64,000 nt of DNA from Apoderus coryli. Its lineage: Eukaryota; Arthropoda; Insecta; Coleoptera; Attelabidae. Every line of letters begins with the position of its first letter. Position 1 is the first letter of the stretch. The notes beneath the pieces are model-generated. The model did not search any database. It was not told the DNA's origin and worked only from the letters and a program-made list of their open reading frames with translations. The stretch is from the NCBI GenBank assembly GCA_911728435.2, contig OU452208.1, positions 3,906,001 to 3,970,000 of the forward strand, in the 5' to 3' direction. Below, piece after piece: positions 21,951 through 30,752 of this stretch. The translations under genes were made by a program, and so were the position numbers.

Positions 21951-22737
21951 GGTGTTCCCTAACACCAAAACTATGAAATTTGGATAAAATTGTCTGTTGA
22001 TCTACCGTCTCAAAAGCTCGTGTATAATCAAAGAATAAACCCGAACACTTCAGCCTTTCCTCCAATGTCCTCAATACGCCACCGACGAACTGAATAATGG
22101 CATCCTGGGTAGATAAACCCTGCCTAAAACCAAATTGGTTTCTACCAATGATGTTGTATTTGTTTACAAATTGGACAAGTCGTCGGTAGTACGCATTTTC
22201 AAAAACCTTTGAAAAAACTGACAACACAGAGACACCTCTATAGTTACAAATACTCACAGGATCCCCCTTCTTGAAGATAGGCACAACCCTGGCTAACTTT
22301 AATTGATGGGGAAATTTGCCTTCAAATTTGCCTTCAAGAAAGGAACAGTTTACCAAGTGCGTTAAAATAGGCGCTATATACTCAATTACGGTCTTCAATA
22401 ATGAACATGGGACACCATCAGGACCACTTGAATTCTTCCGTGTTACCCTACGCAAGATATTACACATTTCATTCTCATGAACAGGGTAGAGAAAAAAGGA
22501 ATCACCAACAATATCCGGCAGTCTCTGGCTGGACCGAGCTTCATTCGACTCAGTAATAGCTTTAATGGAGTTAATAAAGTACGCATTAAATGCCTCCGCA
22601 GCATGTCCATAACCATCACCATCCGCAAATGCAGAAGGGTACCGACGCTCTCCATTCAGATCAACCTCCTCATTGATTACACAGGCCAACACACATTTTG
22701 GTGCCTGCGATTTTTTAACTGTTCCTGAGTAATTTTT
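21937..22737 (-). pseudogene. ORF2 reverse transcriptase, N-terminal part
   Basis: This segment runs from the nested DNA element (22737) downward. It contains AFNAYFINSI, NSSGPDGVPCSLLK, the fingers motif PIFKKGDPVSICNYRGVSVL, and the first catalytic block FDYTRAFETVDQQTILSKF. The frame ends at 21937 by a frameshift next to FGVREHLYNG, where the frame would be expected to continue into LQWLASYL. The segment joins in frame with codons at 25048 once the DNA element and one copy of TT are removed. Confidence 0.85.
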
Positions 22738-22761
22738 GGATGCAGAATGTAAAAAGGTTCT

Positions 22762-22794
22762 CAGATTTTGTCTATCAGATCTAGTTTTTGAGAT
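22762..22794 (+). repeat. Left inverted repeat of the 566-aa element
   Basis: CAGATTTTGTCTATCAGATC and onward to TTTTTGAGAT; its inverted partner is at 24967-24999 with two mismatches in 33. The outer 24 bases (22738-22761) match less well. Confidence 0.8.
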
Positions 22795-22931
22795 TTTTTA
22801 AAAAATTGTGTATATAATTTACGTTATAACTGTTATAATATATAATATTACTATTGACAGTTAAAAAAAACAAAGACACATGGATTTAAGTATTTATTGC
22901 AAAAACTTAATTTACATAATTACATTAGTCA

Positions 22932-24632
22932 CTAATCACATAAAAATTTTCTTTTATACGATTTTCTAGAATGGAGTTTACTAGGGCAGTCTCGCTGAAG
23001 GCTCCAGCAGTAGTCCGCCATCATGTGGCTATCCCATCGTCCTTGATAACGATCTTCCATAGTTTTAATATCCTGGTGGAATCTTTCCCCCTGTTCTTCA
23101 CTACAATCACCTAAGTTTTCTGGAAAACGATCTAGGTGGCTGTGGAGGTAGTGAACTTTTATACTCATGTTACAGCCGAGAATATTAAAATTTGAAAGCA
23201 TAGTTTCCACTAATTCTACGTAATTGTCTGCTTTATGATTGCCAAGAAAATTTTGTACTACTTGAACAAATGAACTCCAAGCGTTAGATTCAGTCTCGTT
23301 CATTGATGTGGTGAATTGTGGATCTTTAACAAGTTGCCTTATTTGAGGACCATCAAATATACCAGCTTTTAGTTTTTCCGTGCTAATGCCAGGAAATTTA
23401 CGTGACAAATACCCAAAACAATTTCCATCTCGATTTAAGGCCTTCACAAATTGCTTCATTAGGCCTAGCTTGATATGCAAGGGCGGAAGTAAGATTTTTT
23501 CTCTTGAAACCAAAGGTTCGTTGATCACGTTTTGTATTCCTTGAATCATGACATCTCTTGAAGGCCAATTTTTGTTAACCCAGTGCTCATTTTTAGCTCT
23601 GCTGTCCCAAAGGCACAAGAAACAAGGATATTTTGTATAACCACTCTGCTGTCCAAGGAGGAAGTTAATCATTTTTAAATCAACACAAATTGACCACTGA
23701 TGTTCTTCGTATTTAATTTTTCTCAAAACTAATGCTATTGTTTCATATTCTTCCTTCATGGTAGTAGAATGACCAATAGGAATTGAGCCATATTTGTTAC
23801 CGTTATGTAAAAGAACACATTTTAAACTTCGTTTTGAACTGTCAATAAAAAGGCGCCAATCATCTAGAGTGTATTCAGGCAAACCCATTTTTTCTAAGAG
23901 CCCTTTTATATTGTTACAGAATACCAAGTCATTTTCCTGAGTGAAAAAAGGCAGCAGATCCTTATCTCTTTTACGATAAAATGTAATATTAGTACCTCGA
24001 CAAAGTAGATTTTTTTCTTTTAATCTGGATGCAAGTAATTCAGCGGATTCCTTTGAGAGATTCAGGTCTCTTATAAGATCGTTTAGTTCTTCTTGATTGA
24101 AACACTGCGGAGTTGCTAAATCTGCTTCAAAATCGCTGTCGTTTTCTGATTGAATTCTTTTAACTTCGTCAGACGTTGATGTTTCTGTATCATCTTCTGT
24201 CAGTTTGGGTAGACTGCTGAATGATGGAACGGGTATTTCTTCCGAATGCACTACAGGCCTTCTTGCAGAATCTAGATCAGGATATGTCCATTTGTGTCTA
24301 TTGTTTCTATTTATGCCTTTAATATTAACGAGACAAAAATAGCAGTCGTCATGATGGTTCCGCGGTTCTCTCCAAACCATTGGTACACCAAACTTTAGGC
24401 ACTTCCTCTTTCCAGTTGTCCACTGTCGCAAATGTTCAACACATGTTTTACATATGAAATGTGGGGCCCAAGATTTATCTTGATCTCCTAAATGAACGCC
24501 AAAATAGGCAAGATAAGCTCTTTTCACAAAGTCAGAAATCCTTTTTCTGCTCTCTTTCAAAGTGTATTCACCACACACATAACAAAAAACATCGGGATGA
24601 TTTGCACAGGTACGTCTGCTTGTGGATGCCAT
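22932..24632 (-). CDS. 566-aa zinc-binding protein of a DNA element, possible transposase
   Basis: This is the only gene of the surrounding TIR element and has an intact frame. Cys17-x2-Cys20 and Cys61-x2-Cys64 near the N-terminus are spaced like a ZAD-type zinc domain, followed by DDCYFC near residue 98. An acidic/serine-rich stretch (about 150-180) links to a C-terminal region with CVDLKMINFLLGQ (Asp about 318), YPCFLCLWDSR, PPLHIKLGLMKQF (His about 386) and CSEEQGERFHQDIK (Glu about 511). I know this as a widespread unnamed family in arthropods and Hydra, often with many copies. Spaced D, CxxC, H and E recall DDE transposases with an inserted zinc motif (Transib/CACTA type), but that is inference. 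The protein could instead be a captured host gene. Polyadenylation and promoter were not assigned. Confidence 0.7.
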   Translation of the reverse strand: MASTSRRTCANHPDVFCYVCGEYTLKESRKRISDFVKRAYLAYFGVHLGDQDKSWAPHFICKTCVEHLRQWTTGKRKCLKFGVPMVWREPRNHHDDCYFCLVNIKGINRNNRHKWTYPDLDSARRPVVHSEEIPVPSFSSLPKLTEDDTETSTSDEVKRIQSENDSDFEADLATPQCFNQEELNDLIRDLNLSKESAELLASRLKEKNLLCRGTNITFYRKRDKDLLPFFTQENDLVFCNNIKGLLEKMGLPEYTLDDWRLFIDSSKRSLKCVLLHNGNKYGSIPIGHSTTMKEEYETIALVLRKIKYEEHQWSICVDLKMINFLLGQQSGYTKYPCFLCLWDSRAKNEHWVNKNWPSRDVMIQGIQNVINEPLVSREKILLPPLHIKLGLMKQFVKALNRDGNCFGYLSRKFPGISTEKLKAGIFDGPQIRQLVKDPQFTTSMNETESNAWSSFVQVVQNFLGNHKADNYVELVETMLSNFNILGCNMSIKVHYLHSHLDRFPENLGDCSEEQGERFHQDIKTMEDRYQGRWDSHMMADYCWSLQRDCPSKLHSRKSYKRKFLCD

Positions 24633-24966
24633 TGTTTCAGTTTAGTGTCTTGATACTACAAAACGACCAAAATTTACACAAAATGATAGCACAACTTTAC
24701 TTGGGAAAACTCAGTAATATACTAAATCAAGTACAGCCAAGCAGGTATAGAAGAATCGGGTCATAGGCAATTACAGGTATAAAAGTAAGTAAGAGCATTG
24801 TATTGAGTAGTTCCTAGTATAGGAACATTGGGTCAGGGACAATTCCAGGTATCCATTTGGCTAATTAGATTCTGGGAAATTCCTATTTTGACGATTAAGT
24901 ACATATTTATCTCTTTATTTGTTGTCCTTTATCAGAAAAAAATATATCATTTAACCTGTAACGTGT

Positions 24967-24999
24967 ATCTCAAAAACTAGAGCTGATAGAAAAAATCTG
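24967..24999 (-). repeat. Right inverted repeat of the 566-aa element
   Basis: The reverse complement of 22762-22794 with two substitutions. The element continues outward to 25045 on this side, with a 46-base extension that includes a small hairpin. Confidence 0.8.
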
Positions 25000-25038
25000 G
25001 TGGCATTTTTGGAATCAGCACATTAAAAACATCTAAAA

Positions 25039-25370
25039 TCAGATGTTAGATTTCTGGCACCAAATTTTTTTTTTCATTTTGTTGGCCTGTGTTATTTTCC
25101 AGCAGACCTTCGATTTATTATTTGATGAATAGTAACGAGAATTATTATAAGCTCTCTTGGCATCAATTATCTGTTTGTTGTGTTTTCTATGCAAAGCATT
25201 ATATAGTTCCTTAATATTATGATCTTTGAAAATTTTACATTGATAGTCTAAAGCTCTGAGAAACTCTCCCCCAGCGACTATATCAGGTGTTACCCAACCA
25301 TTGTGTGCCTTTCGATTCTTATACTTGACAGTTTTCAGTGGAAAACACAAATCTACTATGTCATAGAACC
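25039..25370 (-). pseudogene. ORF2 linker between endonuclease and RT
   Basis: The frame reads FPLKTVKYKNRKAHNGWVTP, AHNGWVTPDIVAGGEF, YNALHRKHNKQIIDAKRAYN and NNKSKVCWKITQANKMKKK. Segments of this type (a Lys-rich WVTxEI-like block and a KRxYY/CWKIIN block) lie between endonuclease and RT in Jockey/CR1-like ORF2 proteins. It is cut at 25047 by the DNA element. It is out of frame with the endonuclease, and part of the endonuclease C-terminus (the SDH motif) is missing in between, so there was a deletion near 25370-25391. Confidence 0.7.
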
Positions 25371-25390
25371 TATTACTAAATTGCTCGAAT

Positions 25391-26053
25391 TTAGTTATTA
25401 GAAAAAATGTTATCTATTATGCTCTTCGATTCACCCTGTACACGAGTATAGTCGAAAACACATTGAGACAGATTGAAACTTCTTAAAAGGGTCAAAACCT
25501 CAGCAACATTTCTAGTATCATTACTTGCAAAATCAATATTAAAATCTCCACACAATAAAAGATGTCTATCTTGAAATTGAAGATTGTTTAAAAATATTTC
25601 TAATTCCAATTTAAATTCACTTAAATTTGAATGAGGTGCTCGATATAAGCACACAATATAATAGCGCTTACCAGACATCTGAAGTTCTGAACAGCATATC
25701 TCAAAAATACTCTCCGATGCCCTCACTAAAATATCTTTGGTGCAAGAAACCAAATCTAATCTCACTAAAATTGAGACTCCGCCGCCTCTAAAAAAACGTG
25801 AAAAATAACTAATCAATTTATATTGACTAAGCTTCAGTGCTTCAATTTCATTGGATTTACACCACGTTTCTGATAGGCAAACAACATCCGGATACTGTTG
25901 CTGCATCAGCAATAAGTCAAGTTCAACAGTTTTTGAACGCATACTTCTGATATTAAGATAGAAAACACGAATTCGATTCACTTCAGATATCTCATCATGC
26001 ACACTCGACTTATTGGGCTGGTTTTGTACATTCAATATATTGTGCTTACTCAT
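25391..26053 (-). CDS. Non-LTR ORF2 apurinic-type endonuclease domain (truncated)
   Basis: The domain nicks target DNA to prime reverse transcription. The start ATG (26053) lies ten bases after the ORF1 stop, so reinitiation is plausible. Visible motifs: FYLNIRSMRSK (the N-terminal Asn block), VVCLSETWC with the catalytic Glu, GGGVSILV, YIVCLYRAP, and LLCGDFNIDF with the Asp-Asn pair; SIIDNIFSNN holds the next catalytic Asp. The final SDH motif is absent because the frame ends and a deletion joins to the linker. The original protein would have been about 900 residues. Confidence 0.8.
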   Translation of the reverse strand: MSKHNILNVQNQPNKSSVHDEISEVNRIRVFYLNIRSMRSKTVELDLLLMQQQYPDVVCLSETWCKSNEIEALKLSQYKLISYFSRFFRGGGVSILVRLDLVSCTKDILVRASESIFEICCSELQMSGKRYYIVCLYRAPHSNLSEFKLELEIFLNNLQFQDRHLLLCGDFNIDFASNDTRNVAEVLTLLRSFNLSQCVFDYTRVQGESKSIIDNIFSNN

Positions 26054-26063
26054 CTTGAAGGTA

Positions 26064-26477
26064 TCACAGAAAAAACCTGTTCCTACATTGCAAGAGACTT
26101 TTCAAATAAATTGCTAATCTGATTTTACCTGACTTTTTCAATGTTGGAAATTTACAATTCACGAAATTCCTTGAGCATACAACAGAATTCACATGAGCAA
26201 AAACAATACGCTTCATGGTAATTAAATCATTAAAATAATCGTAATTATACATATTAAATCCATCCGTGAGTTTGTTTAGATAGAAGTCGTTCGAATAAAC
26301 AGGAACAGTGAACAAGATCAGGTTCGTTCTAGTACTGGTTTCTCGCAATATATCAAGAGTACCTTTCCCCAACCTTCTGCCCATCAGCACATCTGTAGCA
26401 CCGCCACCAACAATCACATAGTCTTGACATCCATAATCTTTTGTCAGTGTATTCATGTTTTTTACAACACTGAACAA
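26064..26477 (-). pseudogene. Non-LTR ORF1 C-terminal SGNH/esterase-like domain
   Basis: The remnant reads DYVIVGGGATDVLMG, then TNLILFTVPVYSND, FNMYNYDYFNDLI and a lysine-rich FPTLKKSGKIRLA tail. The arrangement (a GGTND-like block, a hydrophobic TNLxLxxVPxR strand, then KSGK) resembles the SGNH-hydrolase (esterase) domain known in ORF1 proteins of some CR1/Jockey-superfamily elements. The usual HGLHLN-type catalytic triad block is not recognisable here, so it is either eroded or diverged. The N-terminal part of ORF1 is lost at the 5' truncation (about 26485). Confidence 0.55.
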
Positions 26478-27894
26478 ATCGGCATTTTGACATTAAAAAT
26501 AAAGAATTTTATTAGATATTGAAAATGCGTAGGTTTCGAAATTTTCAAAAGGTCACATTTTTGTTTACAACTGACCCAGTCAACTATGAAAATATACAAC
26601 GAGAAACTTAAATAAAATGTTGAACTCGAAAAACTTAGGATATGACCAAAGTAAACTGTTGTAAACAATTCGTTTTTTTTACTAACCATTAAAAGCGGAG
26701 GTAGTCACCCTGAATCAATTTTAAGCACTTCTTAAAAAAAACTGGTACGCATAAGGCACGAATAGCTTTCCATACAGAAATATATCTTCATCCTTATTCG
26801 TCTTAATAATGAATAGGGGCATACGATATTGCGGGGCTTCAGCACTTTATGATTAATAAAAGAATGCAAAAAAATATATTTGTGTTTGCGAAGGAGTTTT
26901 CTTGTTTTTTTTTTAACTGTCTGTATGCTGTTTTTTAACTGTCTGTATGCTGTTAAGGGTTAAGTTCCCAATAGTTGTCATTTCTGCTATAGTTTTTGTA
27001 ATTACATATAGTATGTCGCTTAATGTTATTATAAAAGTGTATTATTTTGTTTTTAGAAATCTTTTTTTTTTTTTGTGATGACACGTATTGGGAAATAAAG
27101 TTATTTATTATTAATATAATATAAAATCAAACTAACCTGCAATAAGCAAAAATATTTGGTGTCTAGATTTATTTCGGGTTGTAACAGTATCGCTGTTGGT
27201 TGTTTCTTCGCAAGCTTTGCTCCGCTTCATCAACATTTCCATGGTTTGGAATGAATTATCCATACATTATTGCTATACTCGTTACAGGAAAACTCCTTCT
27301 GGAAAAGCAATGGGTTTTAATTTTAACAGTCAAAACAAAATTATTTATCAACCAACCTGCTTAAAGTAAATCACGTTTGAGAATTCCTAAATTGGTTTTG
27401 TGGCGTTGTGATGTTGATTATATCGATCAATATAATCTGAGAGTTGATGAAGGCTGCTCTATGGAAATGCTAATACTTGTCTCTTTTAATAATGTAAAAT
27501 CAAATTCCAATTATTAAAATTATAATTCCACGTGAGAATGGACTACTTTTTCAAATTACTTCTATCTTTATTGAAATTTATTTATGATTAAATTTTAATT
27601 TGAAATCCGGTGATAAAAAGAAACTTAAAATTTTGAAAGATGTGTGATTTTAAAGTTGTGTGTAAACATAACAAAAATGAGTTTAAAACGACTTGGTTTT
27701 GTTAAACTTAATTAAAATATTTTGAAACAAATTTATTTATTTATTTACGGGCATACACTCATTAAATTTTAAAAATAACAATACATAAAAGCACACAAAC
27801 GTATCGACTTAAAAATCTTGAGAAAAAAAAAATACAGAATAAAATATATATAAATGTTTACAAATGATAAGTTTACAATTTAAGATTTAAAGAA

Positions 27895-30705
27895 CTAAAA
27901 GAGCTGTTTTACCGACCTCAAGAAAGTACTTCTGATGGTGAAAAAATCGAGGGAATCCTGATTATCATTCGCCATTCTCACCGAACGGGCCAAAAACGAG
28001 TTATAGCCGTAATTTGTTCTGGTGAACGGTTGATAAAATAAACGTCTTGTGCGGGTGGACTGAAACGGAATGTGAATTCCTATGGCACTCAACAGATCAG
28101 GACATCTCACGTTGCTGTTGATAATATCATACAGCAAGACTAAATCGTGTTTCAGACGTCGATTGGTAAGCGAATCAATGTTAAGATATTTCTGCAAATC
28201 GGCATACAGTTCCACACGGTCCTCCAGAGTAAAATTAATATGTAATTTGTAGGCCATGTACCTTAGAAATTTATGCTGTACCTGTTCGATCTTCTGCCTA
28301 TGAATGGAATAATTCGGTGACCATACAGCAGAGGCGTACTCAAGACAAGGCCTCACCAAACTTGTATACAGCAGCTTGAGTGAAACAACGCTCGTGAACT
28401 CTCGTGAACATCGCTTTATAAATCCGAGAACCTTCAGTGATCTAGAAACCATAGAGGAGATGTGAGGAGCGAAGGTCAATCTGCTGTCAAGCAAGACCCC
28501 AAGATCCCTAACCATATCAACCGATCTCAGTGATGACTGATTTAAGGTGTAGTTGAAAGGAATGGTATGTCTTGATCTTGTGAAGGAAATCACACAGCAC
28601 TTGTCAATATTGAGGTGCATATCATTTCGAACACACCATGCATGAAAAGCGTTGAGATCGGATTGTAATTGATCACAGTTTTCACTATTGCTCACTTTTT
28701 TAAATAGCTTGAGGTCATCAGCAAATAAGAGGAAATCGCTAGAGGTGAAGCAGTTGGCGATGTCATTAACAAAAATATTAAAAAATAGCGGTCCCAAGTG
28801 GGATCCCTGGGGAACTCCCGATGAGACATGAACTTCGTTGGACACAAAGCCGTTAACTTTCACGTACTGGACTCTATCAGTGAGATAGCTACCGACCCAT
28901 TTGAGAAAATTCCCACTGATGCCAACCTCGGCCAATTTTACCAATAGAATATTGTGGTTAACCCGATCGAACGCCTTAGAAAAGTCCGTATATATGGAAT
29001 GCACCTCCGATCCACCCTCCAAAGACTCGAGAATAAAATTCACGTATTTGACAAGGTTAAGTTCCGCTGATTTTCCGGGCAGAAATCCGTACTGCTGGTC
29101 TATAATTGAATTATTCAGAAGAGGTTGGATGTACTGAATTATAATCTTCTCAAACACCTTGGGAATCACACTAAGAATGCTGATTGGTCTATAATTACTG
29201 ATGTCATGCTTATCTCCAGACTTATGAATAGGTGTGATAAAACTGGACTTCCAAAAGTCAGGAAAGCAACCAGTCTGCAAAGACTTATTATAAATAGCAT
29301 GCAGTGGCCTTGCCAGCACAAAACTACACTGTTTTAAAAAACTAGGAGGAAGTCCGTCCGGCCCTGGCCCCTTACTTGGATCAAGTCCCGAAAGTTTTTC
29401 AAAAATTTCAGATATAGAAATATTTAAGTTTGTAAAATTGATGTCGTTGACACTGAGACGTTCGGGAATACACGTATTATTGGTAGTATAGACAGATGAA
29501 AAGTGTCTAGAAAAGAGGTTAACCACGGACTGTCCAGTGTTCGCTCTATCTGCGTTGAGAAACATCTCAGAAGGCAGTTTCACATTTCTACGAGTGGAAT
29601 TAACAAAGCTCCAAAAGGATCTAATATCGTCACCAATTCCATTCTCAGTTGTCGTGACAAACTGATCGTAGCATTCTCGAGAGAGGGTCTTACAGAGTGC
29701 GCGAAGCCGTACAAATTCCATGTAATGATGGTTTGAACCTGTACTCTTAAACAATTTGTGTTCGTACTTTTTTTGTATAATACAACTTTTCAGATATGGA
29801 CTATAACATTTAGGAAATCTTCCACTAGACACCCTCTTGAGTGGCACACATAATTCAATCACGCTGTGGACCACGGAGTAAAAATCATTCAGCATCGAAT
29901 CCAGGGACTTGCCATAAAATAATGCATCAAAGTCGACCGCACCTATGTATTCATTTATTTGGCTGTAGTTTGCAGATTTAAAGTCGTAATAGTATCCATC
30001 TCCGGCAAGATTAGCGCCGCGCTCATCAAAATACCCCAAATTGACACAAAGAGCGGGGTGATGATCATCCTCTGGTAATAAAGAAGTATAAGAGCGATGA
30101 ACTAAAAGATTCGCCCTCGTGCTCAGAATGAGGTCGAGTAAAACATTTCTGGGATTAAAAACATAATTTCTTTGAAATAAATTTAAATACGAACACACAT
30201 TTGATAATGTTTCAACACAGTCCATTTCCTGGGCGGTACACGGGTTTGATGGCACTGCAGTCGAACTGAGCTCGTCAGTCCCCCACAAAGCGCTCGGCAA
30301 ATTAAAATCACCAAAGACACACAATTCACAACACTGTCCATCGCAAATGGCCTCCAAGGACCCACTCACAGCCGCATACGCTAACTCTGATGACTGCGGA
30401 GGGATGTACACAGCAACCAAAACAACGGCGTCGCTTCCGCCACCAATGCGCACGAACAGTTGTTCAACGTAAGCTGCACAATTCAAGGACACGCTCTTTA
30501 TAGATTTACGAACTGCTATCAACACACCTCCACCACGCTTGCATTGACTAGTCTGTAAGGATCTGTCCTTTCTATAAACATCAAAATCGGTCAGTCCCAG
30601 CTCAACGTCAAGAATCTCGTCATTCAACCACGTTTCCGTGAGAACAAGAACATCAAACGTGCAGACAGAAACATTACATAAAAATTGCGTGAGTTTCGTT
30701 CTCAT
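27895..30705 (-). CDS. ORF2: endonuclease and reverse transcriptase, intact
   Basis: 936 residues from the first ATG, but the frame is open upstream to about 30770 and the segment before the Met (LSIYYQNVRGMRTKL) is the conserved N-terminus of the endonuclease, so synthesis probably begins upstream through a frameshift (see 30756). Endonuclease motifs: VLTETWL (about residue 22), RGGGVLIAV, CVFGDFNLP (about 130), LDLILST and EDDHHPAL, the SDH-type site. RT motifs: GPDGLPPSFLK, NYRPISILSVIPKVFEKII, IYTDFSKAFDRVNHN, SGVPQGSHLGPLFF, LLFADDLKLF (about 660), LNIDKC and RDLGVLLDS. A C-terminal domain of about 250 residues follows. No stop or frameshift. It nicks DNA and copies the element RNA at the target. 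Confidence 0.92.
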   Translation of the reverse strand: MRTKLTQFLCNVSVCTFDVLVLTETWLNDEILDVELGLTDFDVYRKDRSLQTSQCKRGGGVLIAVRKSIKSVSLNCAAYVEQLFVRIGGGSDAVVLVAVYIPPQSSELAYAAVSGSLEAICDGQCCELCVFGDFNLPSALWGTDELSSTAVPSNPCTAQEMDCVETLSNVCSYLNLFQRNYVFNPRNVLLDLILSTRANLLVHRSYTSLLPEDDHHPALCVNLGYFDERGANLAGDGYYYDFKSANYSQINEYIGAVDFDALFYGKSLDSMLNDFYSVVHSVIELCVPLKRVSSGRFPKCYSPYLKSCIIQKKYEHKLFKSTGSNHHYMEFVRLRALCKTLSRECYDQFVTTTENGIGDDIRSFWSFVNSTRRNVKLPSEMFLNADRANTGQSVVNLFSRHFSSVYTTNNTCIPERLSVNDINFTNLNISISEIFEKLSGLDPSKGPGPDGLPPSFLKQCSFVLARPLHAIYNKSLQTGCFPDFWKSSFITPIHKSGDKHDISNYRPISILSVIPKVFEKIIIQYIQPLLNNSIIDQQYGFLPGKSAELNLVKYVNFILESLEGGSEVHSIYTDFSKAFDRVNHNILLVKLAEVGISGNFLKWVGSYLTDRVQYVKVNGFVSNEVHVSSGVPQGSHLGPLFFNIFVNDIANCFTSSDFLLFADDLKLFKKVSNSENCDQLQSDLNAFHAWCVRNDMHLNIDKCCVISFTRSRHTIPFNYTLNQSSLRSVDMVRDLGVLLDSRLTFAPHISSMVSRSLKVLGFIKRCSREFTSVVSLKLLYTSLVRPCLEYASAVWSPNYSIHRQKIEQVQHKFLRYMAYKLHINFTLEDRVELYADLQKYLNIDSLTNRRLKHDLVLLYDIINSNVRCPDLLSAIGIHIPFQSTRTRRLFYQPFTRTNYGYNSFLARSVRMANDNQDSLDFFTIRSTFLRSVKQLF

Positions 30706-30752
30706 ACCACGAACATTTTGGTAGTATATGGATAAATCTCGGAACTTCGAAG

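Larger units (their letters stand above)
22738..25045 (-). mobile_element. TIR DNA element carrying an intact 566-aa protein gene
   Basis: A 2308-bp insertion inside a non-LTR ORF2. Its removal together with one TT (25046-25047) restores an unbroken frame reading W-C-Q-K-S then K-N-Y-S-G-T across the site, which fixes both ends. The target duplication is therefore TT/AA, 2 bp. Subterminal inverted repeats at 22762-22794 and 24967-24999 match at 31 of 33 positions, with weaker similarity further out. The right end carries an extra small hairpin (ACATCT-AAAATC-AGATGT, 25030-25046). It contains one gene, 22932-24632, intact. I could not assign a known superfamily. Confidence 0.75.
20722..26485 (-). 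mobile_element. Non-LTR retrotransposon with esterase-type ORF1, nested insertion
   Basis: This minus-strand element is inserted in unit copy 3, where flanks TCTAATTT (left) and ATTTTGACATT (right) share ATTT. Its 3' end is at about 20724 with an ATA/TTA repeat tail. It contains, from 5' to 3', the end of ORF1 (26064-26477), an endonuclease (25391-26053), a linker (25039-25350) and the RT (20924-22737). A DNA transposon at 22738-25045 interrupts it, and removing that restores the frame. Frameshifts near 25370 and 21950 show it is dead. It is 5'-truncated within ORF1. Excluding the nested insertion it is about 3.45 kb. Confidence 0.85.
12406..27060. repeat. 3.7-kb tandem unit, copy 3 (split by two large insertions)
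   Basis: Three segments, 12406-13912, 19166-20721 and 26486-27060, together give about 3.64 kb, the length and order of one unit. The gaps hold a 5.2-kb block with foldback elements and a nested non-LTR element. A further ~240-bp retroelement 3' end sits at about 19937-20180. Within copy 3 the 44-codon block has a frameshift (A6 instead of A7). Confidence 0.8.

Noticed and set aside
22443..22728. Small frames opposite or beside the RT at 22.4-22.7 kb
   Set aside because: They overlap a clear RT segment in other frames and have no motifs.
28901..29736. Three plus-strand frames within the intact ORF2
   Set aside because: Antisense shadows of a 936-codon coding region.
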